Assembly: GCA_958299035.1 (NCBI GenBank)
Contig: CATQJL010000001.1
Location: forward strand, 18,831,433 to 18,895,432
DNA: 64,000 bases
Direction of reading: 5' to 3'
Source: Cylicocyclus nassatus
Lineage: Eukaryota; Nematoda; Chromadorea; Rhabditida; Strongylidae
Position 1 is the first letter of the stretch. Each line of letters begins with the position of its first letter. The notes under the pieces were generated by a model. The model saw only the letters and a list, made by a program, of their open reading frames with translations. It ran no database searches and was not told the origin of the DNA. The position numbers and the translations under genes are program-made. This document shows, in pieces, positions 57,699-64,000 of the stretch.

Positions 57699-58045
57699 GA
57701 TTTTTGTTACTTTCAATAATAAATTTTTACCGGAGAATAATGCTCAGAGACATCAGTGCGAAATTTTTTTCACAATTGGAACACTCACTAATTTTCTCCC
57801 TCGTAAACTTATAATTTACTATAGATTACTGTTTCCAGAAAAACATGTATAATTCATTGCAGCTCGCCCAGATGCATTATGAAAACACCTTTTCCCTGTA
57901 CTTTCAAAAAATACAAATTTATGAGATGACGGCTAGTTTCGGGAAATTAGCAAGCTCTTTTTTAAATAACTGGGATGCGCACTTCATCCAGCTTCATTTC
58001 ACTGAGAAAATTGAACTATTCGTTAAAAAAAATAAAGAAACCTAG
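57699..58045 (+). CDS. Candidate last two exons, helical protein
   Basis: Exon 57699-57802 and exon 57863-58045 join in phase 0 across a 60-bp intron (GTAAAC donor, ATTCATTGCAG acceptor). The joined reading includes RDISAKFFSQLEHSLIFSL, then LAQMHYENTFSLYFQKIQIY and ASFGKLASSFLNNWDAHFIQ, ending KKNKET and a stop. It looks amphipathic helical. The first exon's acceptor is weak (ATATTAAG) and no start exon was identified. It lies right next to the 3' end of the minus-strand RTE. No family recognised. Confidence 0.35.
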
Positions 58046-58079
58046 GCGTTCTATTTTTATACTTACTTACTAGTAAGGA

Positions 58080-60325
58080 TAACGATAATAAGATGGCCTG
58101 TCCTCACGTGACATGCGAGCCTCAGTACGGAGGTTGCTATTGATCCCTGTCCCTCGCTTCAGACATCCACCATCTTCCTTATCGTCGTCGGTGGCTGCGT
58201 CTACGAGTTCCAAAGGCGAAAGTAGTACTCAGCTGATTGGTTTATTTGTTCCACGAACACGTCTACCCGTCTCGTCAGTGGTCTTCCTTGGAGACGTTTG
58301 GGGCGAGGATTCCACTCAGATGTTCTTAATGTCCATCTGTCGTCTGTTCTTCTCATGATATGACCGGCCCATCGGTGTTTGGCTTTCGCAACGTATTCCG
58401 TTGAGTCATGAAGACGGGACATTCTTTCTATATCCGTGTTGCAAAGTGCGACAAAATGTTGTTTGTGTCGGGTCGTCTTCACAAGACTGCGCTCTAGCGT
58501 TCTGGGGCGTCCGTAAAGCTTTTGACGTGCTACGGTGTCAGCCCAAGTCTCAGTTGCGTAACAGAGCGCTGGGAGAACGATTGAGTCGAACGTGGGCACG
58601 AAGCTCCGGTTTGTCACTTGGGGTAACTTCCTCCAAAGGACCGAAGGCGGCCTGAAGGCTTCTGCTCTTCTTCTCCTGTTAGGTTCTTCTCTCAAGTCGT
58701 TCTTCATGTTCATCGAACGCCCGAGATACAGTGAGAAGACGTCTTATCGGGATGCCTTCCAATTTCATTTCTGCATTTCGCAAAGGGCGTTCCTCATAAA
58801 CTGAATCTTCTTCCGATTTATTCGCAATCCGATCTTTTTCCCTACTTCGTTTAGTTCCTTCAGCATCGTCTCTGCTTCAGTGATACTGCTCGAGAAAAGG
58901 ACGATGTCATCCGCAAAACGAAGGTTCGACAGGAATCTCCCATCAACTCGTATGCCTCTCTCGTCCCAGTCCAGCGACTTCATCACCCACTGCAAGGCCG
59001 CGGTGAACAGCTTAGGCGAAATAGTGTCGCCTTGTTGGACCCCCTTCCCGATCGGAATGGTGAGGGGTCGTTGGAATAGCTGCATCGTTGTTGTACAGTC
59101 CTTGTAGCAGTCGGCTAGTGTCCTCACGTAGGCTATGTCTACTCCTTATCGACTAGTGCTGACAGAATGGCATTCGTTTCGACACTGTCAAAGGCTTTTT
59201 CATAATCGACGAAGGTTAGGACAAAAGGCAATCCGTACTCCCGGCAGATTTCTATGACTTTCGAAATCGTCTGGATGTGGTCCATGCAACTGAATCCCCT
59301 GCGGAATCCAGCTTGTTCTTGGAATTGGGCTTCATCCAGTGTCCTAGATATGCAAGAGAAGATAATTTTCGTGAAAGGCTTGTACAGCACGTATGATACG
59401 GCAAGCAAGCACTAGACGATAGTTCCGAAAATCCTCCCGTTCACCCTTCTTCAAGAAAGGGACGGTTCTTAACGCTCTCCACTGGTCGAGAATCTTCTCC
59501 TTCTGAAGGTAGGATGTTAGGTACGACGCGAGAATCTCGTGTGGACGTTGTTTTTCGGCTCGAAAAAATTCGACGGAAAGGTGGTCTTGTCCTGGAGCCG
59601 TAGATGTCTTCATGGTCTAATCGCCCTTCAGTGCGCACTTCAGCGAAATACATTCCAAGTTCTTTTCAGAAGTTACTAAGGTGCGCTTTCCATAAGCTCG
59701 CAATCCTTTCAAAAACCAGTCGTAGTGGTATGTTAGGTTCTTTCGATCGGACAGTCACAACTTGATTTGAGCTCTTACAGCTTGTTACCGTCATGAACGA
59801 CTTCTTTCCTTCTTGCGACACTGTGACAGACTTTGTTTTCCAGCTTTCGACTGAATCGTATCTTCGCTCGAAGGAGGAGGTGATCGGAGAGCTACTGCAG
59901 AACGATGGAACTATTGAGCATCGAGCATGGCCCATCTTCGGTTGGTCAGAATGTGGTCGATCTCCGCGTGAATCGTTCCGTTAAGCGATTCCGATATCCA
60001 CCGGCGATGGCATTTCTTCATGAAGATGGAATTTCCATGGAAAAGTTGTATGGCAGAGAGAAGCTCAGCAAGACGGTTGCAGTTTTCATGCCGGAGCCCA
60101 TATCCAAACTTCTCGATCCTATATTCGTTTTCTAGTGACATCCCGATTTTCGCATTGAAGTTGCCCACAGCAAACTTGTAAGAGGAATTCTCGTTGCGGA
60201 CGACCTCCTCGACGTTTTCGTAGAAAGCATCCAGTTCTGAGTCGTCAGATGCTGATGTTGATGAGTAGCAGTCGATGATACTGATGGTCTTCTGACGTGG
60301 AGGTCGTCTTGGTAGATCCCTCAAA
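58080..60325 (-). mobile_element. 5'-truncated RTE-like LINE, minus strand
   Basis: The coding remnants run from mid-endonuclease (60324) to the C-terminal region (58201). The 5' part is missing, as is common for LINE copies. The tail region near 58060-58110 has TAAGTAAGTA-like sequence. It differs clearly from the RTE at 27506, so it is a separate subfamily. Confidence 0.8.
58201..60324 (-). pseudogene. RTE endonuclease-reverse transcriptase fragment (broken)
   Basis: Pieces on the minus strand, from 60324 downward, are as follows. An endonuclease C-terminal half has FAVGNFNAKIG, where the catalytic aspartate of GDFN is asparagine, followed by EIDHILTNRRW. Next come STAPGQDHLSVEF (59613), QEQAGFRRGFSCMDHIQT and motif A LTFVDYEKAFDSVE (59408-59139), GVQQGDTISPKLFTAAL and motif C LRFADDIVLF (59127-58765), and the C-terminal region with RWAGHIMRR and GRPLTRRVDVF (58713-58201). 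Each junction is a frameshift or stop, and 59666-59935 is heavily decayed. The reverse transcriptase motifs, including the one lost in the other RTE, are individually intact. Confidence 0.85.
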
Positions 60326-61216
60326 AAATGCGCTGTAAACGGATTCGCTTAGATTCTGGCCAGCAAAAACATGTCCGTAGCACCATTTTTTGCAAAGTCA
60401 TGAGTATGTTTGACAAGTTTATGTGCATGCCAGAGACTTCAGCTCAAAAAAGTAAACAAAAGTTTATTACTTTACGAAAGTGGCATCAAAAAGATTAACT
60501 GCGTAAATGTTCAATTTGCCAAAATTTTACCTAATCATTTGGGAAGATTTTTGCACAGAGATGTAGCCCAGTTATTATTGCCCTTACGGCGACTATCAAA
60601 GCATAAAAAGCTCAAAACCTGATTGAAATTTGCATCTGTTTTTAAGGAAAAAGTTCCTTCACGCAAAATTACCGATCTCGTTTGAAAAAGCTTTAGGAAT
60701 GAATAGTTGGTTGCTAATCATTCGTGATAGTCTGCATAGCGCGGTGAGTTTCAACGTCATTATCGTGCGGGAATGAGTAAGGAGTACAGATATTAGGACC
60801 AGTGCGAGCCTTAGCAAAGCAGAAGGTGACGCACTGGTTTGATATATTTTCTGAAGCGATCAATTTTTATATTCGGTTTCCTGTGAATTCCATACCATAA
60901 AATGGTGAACAACTCAAGTACCGATCGCTGCAACTTTTTCTGCTGTTTAGCGCTATTTTTTTTATAGAAGCGTCTTTTGAATATATCGCCGTATTTAACA
61001 ATTTCAGGGTGTGCACTGGTGTACCCCAAAATTCATAATCCACTTATTTTGAAACGATCTCCCATTTTGTAAGGTTAATGGTATCAATAGTTTGATTTTG
61101 TCGCCTCGAAATTTGAGATTTTGCAGTATTTGGTGAAATTACATGTTATGCGATTTTTGCGGAATTCAGGACTCTCGGACATATTCAGCAAATTTCAAAA
61201 CAAAACTGAGTAAATA
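60326..61216. other. No recognised feature
   Basis: Spacer between the RTE and a mariner-like MITE. Only short frames without protein character are present. Confidence 0.3.
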
Positions 61217-62235
61217 TTAGGTCGTTCCGAAAGTAATGTCGCTTTTTTCAGACGTACTCCACATCTCATGGAACAAAGATATGTAAAAGATTCTGGTAGC
61301 ATTTGATGCAGTATATCATTCTCTTTCTAATGGTCATATAATTACCGCACAAAATTGAATAACCTCTGAAAAAATTATCGGAATCTGCGACCCATGCTTT
61401 TTTGAGAAGGTCACGTTTCACAATTTTTCTAAGCTTTTATAACAACCCCCGGAAGGAGTCCAACTTATGTTTGGATAGAGCAAACTCTACGGGAAACAGC
61501 ACAACTTTTTCCTGCTTTTCAGAGCTCGTCATAATTTCTGTATAGATTTTTTGATGGAAACATTGAATCTTAGCAGGCTCGTTTCAGACTCAAATGCATC
61601 ACACACCAAGAAATCTTCGAATTTGAAACTTACAAAAATGGATTACGGTTTTGCATTGATTTTACAAAGCAAATGAGCGTTTACCGCTTAAGATTAGGAG
61701 CTTTCGAAAATTCCGGGTACAGCCGGAGGTGCCCTGGAAAACCTGAATTATGATGATTTTATCCCGGAAAACTTGATGAATCGGAAACAAAAAACAGCTG
61801 GTAGAAAGAAGAGAAAAAGTTGCGTCGAATGACACCCGAGTTGCTTGCCGGTCGTTGTTCTGTGAGGTTTGAGTTGATCAAATATGGAATTTGATGGCAT
61901 TTTAAAACTGATTCCAGAAGCTCTAAGAAGCAAGCTAAGGAAAAAAAATTACTCTGTGTCCTATAGGGTTTGCTCTATTTACCTGCCACTTGTACTTCTT
62001 CGGAGAATAGGTACAAAAATTTAGAAAAATAGCAGAACCTGACCATGGCAAAAAGCATGAGTCGCAGATTTTGTTAATTTTTCGAAAGTTCAATGAGAAT
62101 TATGCAATGACATTACAACCATTAGAAAGAGGATGAAATGCTGCATCGAATGCTTCTAAAATCTCTTTAAAATCTTGATTCCATGAAATGTGGCGTTCAT
62201 TTGAAAAAAGCGACATTACTTTCGGAACGACCTAA
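61217..62235. mobile_element. Mariner-like foldback MITE (TTAGGTCGTTCCGAAAG ends)
   Basis: Inverted ends TTAGGTCGTTCCGAAAGTAA (with ATGTCGCTTTTT next) are TA-flanked at 61215-61216 and 62236-62237. Inner blocks mirror each other across ~1 kb (for example near 61470 and 61960). Shares its terminal motif with 13122-14153. Confidence 0.85.
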
Positions 62236-62321
62236 TATGAAAGATTGCATTGACTTGCAAGAAATTTGCACTATCGGGTAATTATTAAAGCACCTTCAAA
62301 AGTAACACATGAAAATACTGA

Positions 62322-62380
62322 CGCAAAGTAGACGGGCGACACTGAGCAATTCTCAGTGTCGCCCGTCTACTTTGCGCGGC
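62322..62380. mobile_element. 59-bp perfect-hairpin insertion
   Basis: Perfect 25-nt arms (62322-62346 and 62352-62376) with loop CAATT. TACTGA flanks both sides (62316-62321 and 62381-62386), as a target duplication would. It resembles in design the 129-bp hairpin at 42703. Confidence 0.7.
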
Positions 62381-62386
62381 TACTGA

Positions 62387-64000
62387 CTAACTCACTAACA
62401 CCCGCGGATGTACATAGGTCAGTTTTTACTACATCAGCGTGTGACTCAACAATTTGAGTTGACTCACATAGTTTTGAGTTTGCCTCACCAACGACGGTTT
62501 CCTAATATACAGCTCCTTTCAAATGGCCACTTTGACCGATCATCCTTCCCTTCTCAGTACGTTGCCCTTGGGATGAAATCCAGACTGACTGATGTTTGGG
62601 AATTAAGTTGAGAGGTCTTATCTGCAGATGAATAACTGCAGTCTACTTTAGGGTCAATAGTAATCCCCCTGATCTGGCGGCATGTTTCGCCGTCAAGTCG
62701 CTGCCAACTTCACGTGAAAACTACATGAACACCGAGCTCGAATTTGCGCTCTCTTAACCATTTTCATCACGTATTTCTGGTTGAGGAGGTCATCGTAACC
62801 ACCTTACTTGGCAGTTGGAGATTTTAAGAACCCTCCTAAACAAAGTTGTCAAGGTAAGCGGGAAGTGCTGGCGGCAACTTTGCGAGCTTACCTGGCGAAA
62901 TCTCGTCGAAATTTCAGCGCTGAGAGATGCCGCCAGGTCAAAGAATACGAAAAATAGCGTGCACTTTTGAGAGATCAAGGTGTCACCATCCCGATGTGCC
63001 CCTACCATGTCGAGGTGGTGGCACCTTGCTGGCGGCGTCTGTGAGTTTGCGTTGCGCGGCAATATCACACAATCAACGTCCAACAAAAAGCCAAAAAATT
63101 TATTTTCCATCGAAAAACTATCATTTTTGCCATTATATGGGTTTTTTCCTCCAAATTGATAATACGTATGCACAAGAAACGACTACTGATATTATAATAC
63201 CATAAAGAACGCCATTTTCATTTTGCAATTGCTTTAATCTCATTTGCAACGGTTTCGTCTCTCGCTCGTCTTTATCAATCAGCTGTTTTTTCAGGTCAAC
63301 GTCCATCGCGCATTGTATTGATTATGCTCACATAGGCGCTCACTACTTAGGCAGCGTTGACATAACTGCTGCCGCGAACGGCAGAAATTGTAGGAGTGGC
63401 CGAATGGTTAGTGCGACGGCGCTTGAGGGTGACGCACGCACGTTCGAATCCGCGCTATGCCGCTGCTTTGCGGCCAACAGCGGCGTCAAAATTTCATGTG
63501 CGTAAGACCGCGGAGTAAGACTATTTAAGATTATCAGATCGATCCGCGAGCTGCCGCCAGAGTTGGCAACTTTCCGTGATGTGTGGCAAGTTGGCGGCAT
63601 CTATGATGCCATAAGGTAAGGTAGATTACTACCGGCCCAGACCTCCGAAGACGACGACTTTGTCGAAATGTAAGGTCAAAAAAATGATACCACCGTACTA
63701 ACCTGGATCTGGCACAGATGACATAATACGAGTACATCAAGATGCCCAGGTTTAAAGAAGAGGGAACTTGAAACCTGAAATTTAGCGAAAATTAGGTGAA
63801 GGAAGGGTTGCTGACTTTGGCGACTATGTTAGCGCTCATCGAAAAGCCACGTAGGAAACACGACAGTTGCAAAAAATAAGCAATTTGCTCGGACCGCTAC
63901 TCTAAGAAATTGCGATATAGTCCAAAAAACGAAAAAAATTTTTGCACCGACTCAATATCTTAAGTAAAACCGAGAGTTGATTTGAACCACTTAGGAAAAT
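62387..64000. other. No recognised gene; scattered GGCGGCA motifs
   Basis: The word CTGGCGGC or its complement occurs near 62868, 62928, 63029, 63551 and 63591 in both orientations, perhaps remnants of an inverted-repeat element. No protein-like frame. Confidence 0.3.
63381..63468 (+). other. tRNA-like sequence (tRNA-Ser/Leu type?)
   Basis: A-box-like GTGGCCGAATGGTTAG (63396) and B-box-like CGTTCGAATCC (63441) stand at tRNA spacing. The block CTTGAGG would place a UGA anticodon, as in tRNA-Ser, but the anticodon stem does not pair and only part of the acceptor does. A tRNA pseudogene or SINE head is more likely than a working gene. Confidence 0.4.

Noticed and set aside
63381..63468. Functional tRNA-Ser gene
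   Set aside because: The anticodon stem does not pair and the acceptor pairs only in part, so I list it only as tRNA-like.
1..64000. CRISPR arrays, bacterial operons, rRNA genes, spliced-leader RNA or 5S genes
   Set aside because: No regularly spaced identical repeats, no ribosome-binding-site gene runs and no recognisable rRNA or SL RNA sequence were seen on either strand.

Overview
The window reads as nuclear DNA of a parasitic clade V nematode, probably a hookworm or another strongylid (inference). The base composition is AT-rich, there is no bacterial-style gene packing, and the dominant coding remnants are RTE-type LINEs and a Ty3/Gypsy element of the kind found in nematodes. The one convincing host gene has a 53-bp intron and a TTTTTTCAG splice acceptor directly before its ATG, as expected for spliced-leader trans-splicing. 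Almost everything else is repeats and mobile elements, most of them decayed.

Layout. Positions 1-41260 hold three tandem copies of one ~6-kb non-coding unit: copy 1 at about 1-6120, copy 2 at 6121-12580, copy 3 at 12581-41260. Copy 3 is swollen to ~28.7 kb by roughly 23 kb of nested insertions. These are TA-flanked mariner-like foldbacks, several MITEs, a 1.9-kb TIR element, a 13.1-kb Ty3/Gypsy element (LTRs at 21523-21817 and 34332-34628, TSD TTTGTG), and a 3.5-kb element with 8-bp TSDs (37225-40720). The Gypsy element carries a second copy of that 8-bp-TSD element (27362-33739), which splits its protease. That copy in turn carries an RTE LINE (27506-30705) with a 10-bp TSD. The other copy at 40.58 kb has the matching empty site, so the order of events can be read: Gypsy, then the hAT-like element, then RTE.

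From 41.3 to 46 kb lie a 1.5-kb foldback, which itself contains a 129-bp perfect-hairpin insertion, and another mariner-like MITE. At 46.0-46.8 kb on the minus strand is a two-exon gene for a small secreted charged protein, with a candidate upstream exon whose AATAAA lies 10 nt from the downstream splice acceptor (possible SL1-type operon). Positions 47-58 kb are mostly unannotated DNA with a few candidate exons, TTCGAATA-type low-complexity arrays and MITEs. At 58.08-60.33 kb is a second, 5'-truncated RTE on the minus strand. The end of the window has another mariner-like foldback (61217-62235), a perfect 25-bp hairpin insertion and a tRNA-like sequence.

No mobile element here looks autonomous. 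Every recognisable enzyme (both RTEs, the Gypsy protease, the hAT-like protein) is broken by stops, frameshifts, deletions or a changed catalytic residue. The main value of the window is its readable insertion history, because tandem copies 1 and 2 supply natural empty sites for the insertions in copy 3.
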